From UBA4416 sp964543545 (GTDB taxonomy: Bacteria; Bacteroidota; Bacteroidia; B-17B0; Aurantibacillaceae): 64,000 bases of DNA. The stretch covers positions 248,001 to 312,000 of the forward strand of contig CAZIYT010000002.1 of the NCBI GenBank assembly GCA_964543545.1, in the 5' to 3' direction. A program made the position numbers and the translations under genes. The notes under the pieces are model-generated. The model saw only the letters and a program-made list of their open reading frames with translations. It was not told the DNA's origin and did not search any database. Below, piece by piece: positions 52,701-61,800 of this stretch. Each line of letters begins with the position of its first letter. Positions within the stretch are counted from its first letter, which is position 1.

Positions 52701-55476
52701 TCCACCATTCCCAACCGGAAATTTCTTTAATGATTACACAAAGATCAATAACCAGAATTATCCGCTGGCGACAGACAAATTTGTTCAGGTACATGTTAAA
52801 AATAATTATGCCGGTATGCGCAAATTCTACAGTAGTACAGCCGTTACTGAGCAATACACCTATAGCCAGCATGCGCTGAACACGACAACGTACCTTTATT
52901 CTGCTACCAAAACAGATCAGATCACAAAAACCTATATGGCTGATGGACAAGTGGCGAAGACGGCTTACCTGTATGACGGATTGCCGGGTACACACCAGAT
53001 TCTGGCGGTCTATAACGACATGAATCGGCCTATCGGAAAAGATTATAGTAATTCAGTTAATAGCAGCGCCGGTTTCAAGTGGCGCACGGCTATCGATATT
53101 TTCGGAAGAACGACGTATAACACTAATACCTACAACGGTACCAACACACAAGTGTCCAGGAATTTTTACGATCCTCTTGGAAATCTATTGTTGGTAGGCT
53201 TAGCGACGACAGGCTCCACGACCAATCCGTATATTGATTACCTGTCGATCAAGAAGAACATCCGCGAACAGGTCGTGAATCAAATGAGCAAAAATTACCG
53301 CGTAGGGCTTACGTATGATGCCGCCGGAAATATCACCAACCAGTACTGGAGCAATGAGAAATTTGAGCCGGCAACAACGAGCTCAACAAAAATTAATCAG
53401 TATGCCTACGCTTATGATAAGATGAACCGCCTGATCGGTGCTGATTATAAGCAGAGCACCATGACCAGCAATCCGTTTGCCTATTATACAACTCTAAATG
53501 GCATTATTCCTGTTGATTTTAACTGCATATTGGATGGAGGAGTAGTTTCGTTGGCTTTTAAACCTTATTATGATGAATTCCAGGACAATATCAAAAACGG
53601 TATTGATGTCACACGCTCTCAGAGCTCTATAAATGCTCTTAAGCAATTGGAAGGCGATTATATCGGCAACAATGTGCAATACGCCGATATGAGCAGCACT
53701 CAAATCAATGATTTTCTTACGGCGTACCTTAATAACTGCAACCGGAATCTTTTAAGTCCTTTGGAGTTTGAGTACTACGAAGCCATAAAAGCACATGATA
53801 ATACACATATTACCTACCTGAACGCTAATAACCGAAACCCAGGGCCGGCGGCACTGAAATATATGAAAATTCTTTTAAGCACCATCCCATGGACACCTCC
53901 GATGAGTTGCACGCCAAACCCTAATGCGACAGCTTATGGCTATTTGCAGAATTTCCCAACGCCAACAGCTGCAGCAAATGATACGATATACGATGCGGCT
54001 TACTGGTATCAAAAAAACGGGAATTTCATGGCATTGAACCGTAATGATGATGCAGGCGTGAAAACCCGGCAGCTCTATTCCTATCTGGCTAATACCAACC
54101 GCCTTACACAGGCCAGTTTCCAGCTGGGTACGGCAACCCCGGTGTCTTATAATTATACACACGATGCCAATGGGAATTTGACGGTAGATCCTAAAAATGC
54201 GGTCTCTAATATTGGATATTCCTTCTTTGACGAATTACCGGTGTCTATTACCAATACCAGTGAGCAGCACAATTACCGCTACTTTGGCGGAACCCGTTCG
54301 GTGAAAGAAATTTCTGACTCAGATCGCGAATATTTTATCGACCAGGTTATTTTAGATCAGAATGGAGCCGTAAAAAGCTATCAGACAGCTGCCGGTTATG
54401 CGGTTCCAAATGTAAACGGTACTTCGGCAGATTATTTCTACCAGGTAAAAGACTGGCTGGGAAGCCCGCATATTACTTTAGATGCAGCCGGAGCGATGCG
54501 AAATGCCCTGGACTATTACCCTTATGGAAAGAAAATGCCGGCAGCACGCAGCTGGTTCAGCACAAACTACGAGGGGTATCGTTACCAGTTTACGGGTCAT
54601 GAGAAGGATGGAGAAACCAATTACCAGTATCACGGCGCGCGCTATTATGATGAGGATCTGGCAAGGTATATGAGTGTGGATCCATGGGCGGATAAGTATA
54701 TGGGATGGAGTACTTACAATTATGCCATGAGTAATCCAACAAAATATATTGATCCGACAGGAAAAGGAGTTGAATATACCGAGCCGGAAGCTTTAGCGAT
54801 GGCGAAACGGGGCAAGCAAAATGGTTATGATACAAAAGTCGTCGAAAATCCGCATAAGAAAGGTGATTACGGAGTGAATTATACCAGGAGTACGGGTGGA
54901 AAAACGTATCAGGGAACCCAATTCGAGGGCAAGTTTAATGGAATTTCAAAGAACGAATTTATGAAGGACAAGACCATTGTAAATGAGAGAATAAGTAAAG
55001 CTGCTGCCGGGAAAAGTGGTATCAATGAATATGAGAAGCGTTTAGGGGCTATCGAAACACACCCGGTAGGTCTTGTTGTTGATGCAAGTTATCAGCTAGA
55101 AAAGCCCAAATCAAACATCTCTTATGTATTTAATGAGGATAGTAAAAAAGTAGGAGCAAAAGTTTCATCCGGTATCTTTGAAATTGCTATGGATGAAGAT
55201 GGGATTTCTCAAGTGAGTGTTAAACTGGGAGACTCCTTTTCTACCGGTGTTACTAGCGCTGGGGAGTGGTTTACAACCGGCTCTTCAACAAGCGGTAAAT
55301 TAACTGTTTCAGCAACTACTTATTTTGAGGCCGGAGACTTCGCTGATAGGGTTGGTCGTTCTTTTGCTGAGTTTGGTAATGCAGTTCACGATGCAATTTT
55401 TAAACCCTCGTACCCAAGCAATTATACGACTCCTCCACCTTTACTAACACCACCACCAGTATTTATTATTCCTTAA
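46723..55476 (+). CDS. giant secreted RHS/YD-repeat protein with unique C-terminal domain
   Basis: Using ATG 46723 (the earlier ATG at 46690 precedes the signal peptide), the protein has 2917 residues. It begins MQKIKLLGLLLLPVAALSQ and then has the GLGWVLPIGSIRRDF motif shared with the second RHS protein here. An acidic DTNGNGIADDDDAGDW stretch may bind calcium. YD repeats such as YDGAGRLVATYD follow, then the RHS core at about residues 2577-2681 with GARYYDEDLARYMSVDPWAD and NPTKYIDPTGK. The final 235 residues are a variable domain of unknown activity ending in a Pro-rich tail. Polymorphic-toxin-like, but no immunity gene is evident. Confidence 0.92.
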   Translation: MQKIKLLGLLLLPVAALSQPTKTFTEKLDGIRTTSKELTKNASTDNASIGQGGAMTNSIPLVTVSSRSMSFPLQLQYTSGIKADQQSGPVGLGWVLPIGSIRRDFGAYYPDYSSTAREADMYNTLDGTNSAQPNKGKFNTQYQSGASTINGTYLDPAVQQKYLGFGAISDGQNLRALSDMYHISVPGKLSNSFFNSGLANSPHEWSLTEIENLKLQHTVKTYQVNQEFSRINEVNLQRLTNNDLSEASSYATAIGVLPYVKNGFAKMAFGNTSFVPSEHERYVRYEDFKEFIVTGEDGTRYVFGRALRGQRFVFSDDPYWSNSLGNEPANMAFDKGSFWKIDYIAEWLLTEIQSVDYKDTNGNGIADDDDAGDWIRFEYTDAEKVEAGYLAGHCSDKTEQVVPKYREWSSFSQTDRASSLMRELAYLKKVVTPTQEIDLTISERYDVDHDYFTKPANRVGNDYYYENRKYCSTQGNITDFDIEYPVETMKYDSLKIKSRLVDPALYPNENMKTGLIRFNYAAKGSAQELAVSQFLIRNNDKLEKVINGTLIGAPSRPVFSISEYTVGGNKRGKTTLLGLEFYGSTVSPAEKNEYKFEYAYNPSYDEIHKREIVRAYHFPSLRQGSSPSNPVIPFSKADGSIYTYPEQVFNASGGSNVVNHNNISPYDFLIDFPYQEGRYRFTNVTSALIDDYAEDCETTTLGYDLDPNYNIHAVAPIKDMYGYFYIPGYDAASSAWSLTKITYPTGGEVAFKYEPASFTESPEWNIKASNLPIITRYNAIAKQRSYIQDAHNRKNAGGYYPYTGLFPKHLTSTFELQLPLNYGIRLKEKTTNDKINPLVKLTYEYENGTFTALPSEFLQNALSGFNQFISRENHTHSLELENYYLPPELSGVWSYDFEEKMSEISHTNIALDDYSSVFFYKKIRTKQADNSFVEREYGSTLTSTTDFPTYNLYCNIMKGGSSWQGSYILGGNSLLKSPVSLKSEASFETGATSPYRKVTYTYERTQPVTYDLKFDYNGTQSGMGQVVLWDVWFNYYKPFTNNNTTPITMYAVVRRTNPDADFSTHSFCAMGEGVGSNTIEGSNSYPKWMSSKTYLKKETTNYKGIVSEISYTYEQTTGLDQKIVLRETKKQTVNEPLSYITRNEYAFEDYAGATPKFRNLNLFALPSKTTMYLNSVSPTNALSAQVTTYDISPDVPKAWHTYAYETATLEPETGTFTLTAFSTSDPNWRIAESDVYEYNQAATPVSMRSNQLYSKVVTGNGSTTVKATISGPERPFDATYTGFEDFKVLRQINKWKRDTSYLKEDWFTNETQNVDVATYVSLTDNVPPCSNNASFTENMSGLDYTMYYVITTNDITNIHIGDVVDFSYTVNGVVTTVSSVVSNTLLTSNYQNILLDNSNALTYIICFQTAPFPNMNLTITNSKVTYKVNVSRLSNSYARTGKYSYKLSSIRTAGIPARQTPIRPVKIAPMSMASECNIPEGPGDGGEQNRNPNIPASCYWDYQASLWIKSDFDFPPLPAPTVPFTPFSDDAPADAIYRRGLVNTSNDQGVRIVCKVWDNLRTSVVEEFVFYPQDLNAAWQQYTIDFSVLKGLGKWVDVYVENNRSQVGSPISQYKSVFVDDVIISPKDVKYEYSVTDHKGNPTFKINNNDVYVESTFDAKGRNASMRNPYGKITQELTYFDQANWTASHNYVTEVKWISSSLFNTIRYFMDGFGRTKQVQSSDHVRNIRTVSETSIYNNKGQITQSYKPYYLNYYNLDPKYDPTYASNTQSLYGSNYAFTEVVFEPKPEPVVYKVSQPRSNTESSIISYQEEFMNTNVLTHVNTSGTITYPPGTLLVHEMVNPLGKITRSYLNRLGQVIMEEHQIGMDHIQNADGSNAFTATDLGFAQTWFYYDGAGRLVATYDPENKKTSYIYNSLGVMIKTISPDKGISELRYDKYGQVRFTRNQKDIDATDGNVYSTSQFKYVKYDVWGQSLESGVVTVAPNSLGVSTSNPPFPTGNFFNDYTKINNQNYPLATDKFVQVHVKNNYAGMRKFYSSTAVTEQYTYSQHALNTTTYLYSATKTDQITKTYMADGQVAKTAYLYDGLPGTHQILAVYNDMNRPIGKDYSNSVNSSAGFKWRTAIDIFGRTTYNTNTYNGTNTQVSRNFYDPLGNLLLVGLATTGSTTNPYIDYLSIKKNIREQVVNQMSKNYRVGLTYDAAGNITNQYWSNEKFEPATTSSTKINQYAYAYDKMNRLIGADYKQSTMTSNPFAYYTTLNGIIPVDFNCILDGGVVSLAFKPYYDEFQDNIKNGIDVTRSQSSINALKQLEGDYIGNNVQYADMSSTQINDFLTAYLNNCNRNLLSPLEFEYYEAIKAHDNTHITYLNANNRNPGPAALKYMKILLSTIPWTPPMSCTPNPNATAYGYLQNFPTPTAAANDTIYDAAYWYQKNGNFMALNRNDDAGVKTRQLYSYLANTNRLTQASFQLGTATPVSYNYTHDANGNLTVDPKNAVSNIGYSFFDELPVSITNTSEQHNYRYFGGTRSVKEISDSDREYFIDQVILDQNGAVKSYQTAAGYAVPNVNGTSADYFYQVKDWLGSPHITLDAAGAMRNALDYYPYGKKMPAARSWFSTNYEGYRYQFTGHEKDGETNYQYHGARYYDEDLARYMSVDPWADKYMGWSTYNYAMSNPTKYIDPTGKGVEYTEPEALAMAKRGKQNGYDTKVVENPHKKGDYGVNYTRSTGGKTYQGTQFEGKFNGISKNEFMKDKTIVNERISKAAAGKSGINEYEKRLGAIETHPVGLVVDASYQLEKPKSNISYVFNEDSKKVGAKVSSGIFEIAMDEDGISQVSVKLGDSFSTGVTSAGEWFTTGSSTSGKLTVSATTYFEAGDFADRVGRSFAEFGNAVHDAIFKPSYPSNYTTPPPLLTPPPVFIIP

Positions 55477-55496
55477 CGTAAGGTAGTCCATCCCAT

Positions 55497-55531
55497 AAAA
55501 AAGAGTCACGATATAACCGTGACGCTTTTTT
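55497..55531 (+). terminator. terminator after the first RHS gene
   Basis: GTCACG (55505-55510) pairs with CGTGAC (55518-55523), with A-runs before and T-runs after. Confidence 0.85.
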
Positions 55532-55913
55532 ATGCTCAGGTATTGGAAATCATCTTTTCCGGATTAAAACAAAAACGAATTTAAATCGATTGCTCACACT
55601 TATAGGAATATGGCTAACGGATTTAAATCTTTCAATAAAAGCTTTTGCCGAATCATTATGTTTGATACATCCTGCATAAACAGGCTGGAATCAAAGCCGA
55701 TTGGATACTGGCACTCTGCAAAAAAGCGGAGCCTAAAAACTTTAAACAGAGTGGGAGACCATCAAAAACTGCATAGCATGAAAACACTCATTTTAATAGC
55801 TTCTTTAATAATAGATTTCGTCGTTTTCCCTATGATATAATTCCATACTAGCCACCTATATCCCCAACCACTATCGTCTCCTGTTTTTATTGAAATTTCT
55901 AAACAACGTTTTT
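55532..55913. other. non-coding or decayed gap after the first RHS gene
   Basis: This stretch of about 380 bases is AT-rich. A 76-codon open frame (55610-55840) has poor coding character, but its last 20 codons from 55789 read as a tiny signal-peptide-like fragment (MKTLILIASL) that stops at once. It could be a remnant of an immunity or lipoprotein gene. No convincing gene is seen. Confidence 0.45.
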
Positions 55914-57671
55914 ATGAAGTCTGTCTTTTACCTGGCATTGCTCCTTGTTGCGCTTGCAAAGCCTCTATACTCGCAGGTCCCTGCCATTACACACGTGAGT
56001 TGTGTGGGGGGGACGAATGGCTCCATACTAGTGACACTGCCCAAACCCCCATATACCTTCTCCTGGCAGCCGGGTGGGCAAACCACGAGCAACATTGTCA
56101 ACCAGGGAGTAGGCACTTACACTGTGAGCGCAACGCGCACTACTTCGCCTTTCACAGTAACCACATTAATTTACAACATCGGCTATAAAACCAAATGGCA
56201 ATTACTGGCTCCGGGACACACGATAAGCACGAATGGCGATACCTTAAAGAACTCTGCGGCTGCTACCGCGTGGTCGAGAACAAGTGAAGCCAGTAATGAA
56301 ATTCCCGCTTCTACCGCCGGATGGATCGAATACGTGGTGACAACGACAGCACATAACAAAGGTTTTGGCCTTTCAGATGCGGGATCGCCTTCGGGTTGGA
56401 ACAACGTTGATTATGCGTTTCAATTAAGTGCAGGAGGTAACATGATTGCTCTTGATAATATAGGGATGGTAACATCCTCGCTGGGCACTTATACTATTGG
56501 CGATGTTCTGCGAATTGAAAGGGTCGGAAGCACCATTAATTTTAAAAAGAACAATACTACTTTCTGGACACGAAGTATCAGCGCAGGTATGGCCGCTTCA
56601 GTCCTGAAGATCAGAGGCTCCCTGTACGATGCAGGATCGCGCATCGAAAACCTCGGTTGCAGCGCTCCTGCGAATACAGTGAATGCGGGTTTATCCCAAA
56701 CAATTACCTGTAGCAGTCCTACAGTAGTTTTGACCGGCTACTCCAGCGCTACAGGTGTTACCTATTCCTGGCCGCCTGGTGTCGCCACTACATCTACGCT
56801 TGGCGTGTCGTCGATGGGTACATATACTTTAAAGGTTACCGATTCTTTCTATGGCTGTGTGGTTTCTTCCACGGTAGCTGTTACCGTTAATACCGTGTTG
56901 CCCAATATCAGCTCAATAGCAAATAAAACATTGACCTGCACAAGCCCTACCGCCGTTTTATCAGGCACATCCACCACTTCGGGAGTTACCTATTCCTGGC
57001 CGCCGGGAGGCAGCATCACCACAGCTACCCGCAGCGTATCATCCGCAGGCACGTATACCTTGAAAGTCACCAATCCTCTTAATGGCTGCTCTGCCAGCAC
57101 AACGGCAAGCGTTATAAGCAATACCCTTTCTCCCAATATAAGCACCACAGGAAACCAGTCGATCACCTGCACAAACCCTATCGCCGTTTTATCGGGCACT
57201 TCCACGATTCCCGGAGTCACTTACTCCTGGTCGCCGGGCGGAGCGCTTACACCGAGTATCAGCGTTTCAACAACAGGCAGCTATATCCTGAAAATAACAA
57301 ATCCGGCCAATGGCTGTACGTCGACAAATACAGTCGTTGTAACCTATACCTGTACAGAGATTCCTCATTATTTCGTGCCTAAAAAAACGCTCGGTAGTGG
57401 TTATTATACAGCCTATCATAATGTCATCTACTTTGCCTTTGAAGAGGAATACTTCGATTCGGCCCAGGGCACGGCCAATAGCCTGAGCTATATGATTGTG
57501 AACGATCTGAATGATCCCATCACAAGCGTTCCGGGTTTGGTGGAAGTCATAGGCGATAATCGTTTTTCTATCGATTTGAGTACGGTAAGCGGCATGTCGC
57601 CTGGAGAGTTTTACCGCATTGCCATTACTAATAAAAAGAAAGAAGTGTTTTACGCCCGCTTTAAATACTAA
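55914..57671 (+). CDS. secreted repeat protein with SprB-like and Ig/PKD-like repeats
   Basis: I use the ATG at 55914 over the TTG at 55890, because it begins a good signal peptide (MKSVFYLALLLVALAKPLYS). A SprB-repeat-like segment at the start (ITHVSCVGGTNGS) is followed by a concanavalin-like region, then three tandem repeats of about 75-80 residues with the VTYSWPPG and TYTLKVT cores and a Cys in each. A separate domain ends the protein. It likely sits on the cell surface. It is followed closely by the OmpH-like gene, so it belongs to that operon. Confidence 0.82.
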   Translation: MKSVFYLALLLVALAKPLYSQVPAITHVSCVGGTNGSILVTLPKPPYTFSWQPGGQTTSNIVNQGVGTYTVSATRTTSPFTVTTLIYNIGYKTKWQLLAPGHTISTNGDTLKNSAAATAWSRTSEASNEIPASTAGWIEYVVTTTAHNKGFGLSDAGSPSGWNNVDYAFQLSAGGNMIALDNIGMVTSSLGTYTIGDVLRIERVGSTINFKKNNTTFWTRSISAGMAASVLKIRGSLYDAGSRIENLGCSAPANTVNAGLSQTITCSSPTVVLTGYSSATGVTYSWPPGVATTSTLGVSSMGTYTLKVTDSFYGCVVSSTVAVTVNTVLPNISSIANKTLTCTSPTAVLSGTSTTSGVTYSWPPGGSITTATRSVSSAGTYTLKVTNPLNGCSASTTASVISNTLSPNISTTGNQSITCTNPIAVLSGTSTIPGVTYSWSPGGALTPSISVSTTGSYILKITNPANGCTSTNTVVVTYTCTEIPHYFVPKKTLGSGYYTAYHNVIYFAFEEEYFDSAQGTANSLSYMIVNDLNDPITSVPGLVEVIGDNRFSIDLSTVSGMSPGEFYRIAITNKKKEVFYARFKY

Positions 57672-57676
57672 GAACG

Positions 57677-58195
57677 ATGAGCTATAAAAAAATAATAACG
57701 CCGCTTGTCGTTATCCTTGCTGTTGCCTTCTGCATTTTTTGGACGCTCCGCAGCTCCAAAAAAATAGCTTATGTCAATACCATACAGCTATATGACGGTT
57801 TTAAACTGAAAAAAGAACTGGAAGAAAAATTCAGCAAGGTGCAGTTGGCCAGACAGAATTTGCTGGACAGCATCAAATTCAGGATACAGTATGTGTCGAT
57901 AAAAGGTGCCACGCTTTCGGAACAGGAGAAGATGCAGGTGAATGATCTTCAGCGCTCGTATCTGTATAAGGAAAAAGAATTTTCGGAGGAGAACGCCGCT
58001 ACCCTGCAGCAATATTCAGATCAGATCTGGAAGCAGATCAACCAGTATGTCAACGACTACGGGAAGAAATATGGATATGATCTGATCCTGGGGGCAACCG
58101 GTGAAGGCAATATCATGTTTGCCAGACCAGAAGAGGACATTACAAAAGACGTTTCAGAATACATCAACAGAAGGTATGCAGGTGCTCAGGAATAA
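57677..58195 (+). CDS. OmpH/Skp-like periplasmic chaperone
   Basis: This 172-residue protein has an N-terminal signal or anchor helix (residues 8-26), then KIAYVNTIQLYDGF, the OmpH-family opening, a long charged coiled-coil of about 95 residues and a C-terminal beta segment (YDLILGATGEGNIMFA). Skp-like proteins keep exported outer-membrane proteins soluble in the periplasm. It starts five bases after the repeat protein and overlaps the next lipoprotein gene, so it may serve the giant RHS proteins. That assignment is inferred. Confidence 0.85.
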   Translation: MSYKKIITPLVVILAVAFCIFWTLRSSKKIAYVNTIQLYDGFKLKKELEEKFSKVQLARQNLLDSIKFRIQYVSIKGATLSEQEKMQVNDLQRSYLYKEKEFSEENAATLQQYSDQIWKQINQYVNDYGKKYGYDLILGATGEGNIMFARPEEDITKDVSEYINRRYAGAQE

Positions 58196-58811
58196 TTGCA
58201 TAATCATCATCGCCATCCTGTGTGTGGTATGCTCATGCGGGAAGCATGGTCCGCTCAGCTATGAGATCTCTTCTCAGGCAGAGGCAAAGGCTTTTCTCGG
58301 GGATGAAAAAGAAAAGGGAGTTTATGAAACGAAGCTAAAAGACGTGAATTTTAAATTGAGTTATATTCCTGCCGAGGCCATGGCGCTGCGCGAACTGGGT
58401 GATCCCTCGCAAACAGCGCAGGCTTCTTTTGATACCCTGGTGAAGAGCTATGAAAGCCTGCTGTTTTTCGACCTGGAGATCAGCATCGATCATTTCAATG
58501 AAGAGATGATTCATTATGGCATAGTGGCAAATGACGAAGCATCTTTTGAAAACCGTGTGGCGTATTATTCGTTTGGTATGCAAAAAGACATCAGCCTGGT
58601 AAGCGGCAAAGATACGATTCCATGTACTGTCTACCACTATGAGCGAAATTACGGCGTTTCGCCGCAGAACCATTTCATGCTGGGTTTCCGGACATCGCGT
58701 GTCAAAGATGTTGTGTTGGTGTATCATAACCAATTGCTGGCAACCGGCCCCGTCAAGTTTGCACTGAAAGAACAGGACTTAACCTATCATCCGAAGATCA
58801 CGATCAATTAA
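58176..58811 (+). CDS. lipoprotein of the RHS operon
   Basis: The ATG at 58176 gives 211 residues with a lipoprotein signal ending in VVCSC and a mature N terminus GKHGPLS. It overlaps the OmpH-like gene by 20 bases; an earlier ATG at 58101 lies deep inside that gene and gives no signal peptide. The mature protein is soluble, with a repeated alpha/beta pattern. No family is recognised. The overlap argues for co-expression and a link to secretion or anchoring of the RHS protein that follows. Confidence 0.75.
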   Translation: MQVLRNNCIIIIAILCVVCSCGKHGPLSYEISSQAEAKAFLGDEKEKGVYETKLKDVNFKLSYIPAEAMALRELGDPSQTAQASFDTLVKSYESLLFFDLEISIDHFNEEMIHYGIVANDEASFENRVAYYSFGMQKDISLVSGKDTIPCTVYHYERNYGVSPQNHFMLGFRTSRVKDVVLVYHNQLLATGPVKFALKEQDLTYHPKITIN

Positions 58812-58817
58812 AATATT

Positions 58818-61800
58818 ATGGCAAAATTATTTGGAACAACCAGGCGAAAACGCATCATTAGTTTTTTTCTACTCATTACGCTCGTTTCCGAGATTGTAAC
58901 ACCCACAGCCACGTTTGCGCTCACGGGCGGCCCAAGCCAGCCGGAGGTGCAGGCCTTTACTCCGGTAAGTACCGCCGAAATGGTGGATCTTACCTCGGGT
59001 GATTTCAGGTACAACATCCCCTTGATGGACGTAGGCGGCTATCCGTTGAACATTGCCTATAGCTCAGGCATTGGCATGGACGACGAAGCCAGCTGGACAG
59101 GCCTGGGCTGGAATCTGAATGTAGGAAGCATTAACCGGAGCATGCGTGGCTTGCCCGACGATTTCAAAGGAGAGGTTATTGAAAAGGAATTCAATATGAA
59201 GGACAATAATACGTTTGGCGTCACAGTAGGAGCAGGGCTTGAGCTGTTTGGCTACCAGAAACCAAAATCGTCCACCAAAACCAAAGGCAAATTGAATCTC
59301 GGCTTAGGCATCAGTTATAATAATTATACGGGAATCGGCATGGAGCAAAGCGCCAGCATTGGCATCTCTGCATCCAATCCTGCCAAGGGCTCCATGAATG
59401 CCTCGCTGGGTATGAAATCCAGCAATAGCGGGGGCTTAACCATTACGCCGAACCTGAGTTTTTCTGCAAACGTAGATAAAAATCAGAAAGGCGATGAAAC
59501 CACGACGGGCTCTGCATCGATTGGGATTGGCATGAGCATGAACTCGCGTGCCGGCCTCAAGGATTTAAGCGTGAATGCCAGCTATGATAGAAGTAAGGAA
59601 AAATCACACAAAGAGACGGATAAAGAGGGAAAGGAGACGGGTAACGTAATAGTAGATGCTACTATGGGCAGAGGAGGCACAGGTTCTTCGGGAGTCATTG
59701 ATTTTGGGGCATCTACTTACATGCCACGCATCCAGAACTCGATGGTAAATACGTCGGTGGCCGTCAATTTCAAATTCGGAACCACTGTTTTTGGCCTGGA
59801 TGGCGACGTCACCCTGGGCGGGTATTTTTCCAATCAATCACTCAAAGACCGCTACACCTCGACGGCGGCTTATGGCTACATGTTCAGCCAGGCAGGGCAG
59901 CATTCGGACAATGTGCTCATGGATTTTAACCGCGAGAAAGACCAGTCCTTTAGCCGCTATACGAAAAACCTGCCTGTTACCAACCAAACCTTTGATATCT
60001 TTTCTGTAAGCGGACAAGGCATTGGCGGTGCTTTCAGGCCGTTCAGGAGCGAGGTAGGCTATGTGTTCGACAATAAGTCAACAAATACAAGTGACAGCTA
60101 TTCGGGAAGCGGGGAGCTGGCAGCTACTCAAACGGCGCACCTGGGTGTCAATATTTCGGTGATAGATGTGAATACGGTGGCTGGTAAATGGGAAGACGAC
60201 AACGACGCGAAAGACAGGCTGTATGCCCGCAATACCAGCGCAAACAAAGATTACGAGCCTTATTACTTTAAGGAGGTGGGCGAGAAATCGGCCGATGATG
60301 TACAGGGAGCTTTGTATACGGCGTTGGGTGGCGACGAAGCCTACCGGATCAAAATAGACAAGCTCATAGATCATAGGGCTACCAATGAGTTGGAGAAATG
60401 GAGTGGCGGGGCTACGATCCCTGTACCGGCAGCCAATTACATCCCGGAGCGTCAGAAGAGAAACCAGGTATTGTCAACACTCAATTTTAATGAGGCAAAA
60501 CAATATGGACTGGACAAGAAAATATACAACAGGCAGTATGCAGGGAATACGTCGATGAATATCAGCACCTCTGCTAAAGTGCATCACATTGCTGAAATTA
60601 CAGCCCTGCGGATAGACGGGAGCCGTTACATTTATGGCTTACCTGCTTACAATACGCACCAGGAAGAGATCACCTTCAATGCGAGTTCGACAACAAACAC
60701 AGGTAATAATGCCGTTACACCCGCAAACGCTTCCTATACCAGCACAAGCGGCAATGTGTCGTACAATGCCCAGGATATCAGCGTCGACAACAAGAAAGGT
60801 ATTGATCACTATTACAACCGTGTGAAGACACCGGCTTATGCCCATTCCTATTTGTTGACGGCCATTGTATCGCCCGACTATGTGGATGTGTCGGATAACG
60901 GGCCGGACGATAGCGATTTTGGGAATTATACAAAATTCGAGTACGAAAAAGTATACAATACTGCCAAAGCCTCGGATAAATTCGGCTGGCGGATGCCTTA
61001 TGAGGCCGGCAAGGCCAACTTCAATGAAAGCGGAAAATCGATTGAGAACGACGATCAGGGAAACCTGGTGTATGGCGAAAAGGAATTATGGTTTGTCAAA
61101 AAGATCACTACCAGGAGCTATGTGGCTGTGTTTGAATTGGGCGACAGGCATGACGCTCTCGCGGCGCAGAGCGTAAACGGTGGGCTTGGCTCCAATCCTA
61201 CCAAAACCAAATACCTTAAATCCATTGCGCTGTATGCGAAGCCCGAATACGATGCCGATGCTGCCAATAATTACGTGAATGCCGTACCGATTAAAGTTGT
61301 GCATTTCGTATACGATTATTCGCTTTGCCCGGGCGTACCTAATAACGATGGTCTGCCTGAAACCGTGAATGGTTCGGAGATCAATGTGGCGAAAGGAAAA
61401 GGAAAGCTTACCTTGAAAGAAGTGTATTTTACCTATGGCAAATCCGATAAGGCAAAAGTCAATAAGTATAAGTTCAATTACGGGCAGGTACTAAGCGGAT
61501 CTTCGCAGCTGAATAATTTTGCCTATCACCCGAAGGCTTATGACCGCTGGGGAAATTACATGCCTTTGAACAACGATCCTGCAGCCTATACCAATCCATC
61601 CATTCCTACAAATTACGCTTACAACAGTGCCCTGAACAATGCTGAGTACCCTTACGTCGATCAGTTCAGCAAGGCGCATGCGGATTTCAGAGCCTCGGCC
61701 TGGAACCTAAGCCAGATCGACCTTCCATCGGGAGCTGTCATCAAGGTGAATTACGAATCCGACGATTATGCCTTTGTGCAAAACCGGCCGGCCATGCAGA

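Noticed and set aside
55610..55840. A possible 76-residue immunity gene after the first RHS gene.
   Set aside because: Poor coding character and no family similarity; only the last 20 codons resemble a signal peptide, so I treat it as a remnant at most.
58101..58175. An earlier in-frame ATG for the lipoprotein at 58176.
   Set aside because: It would lie deep inside the OmpH-like gene and remove the signal peptide from the N terminus.
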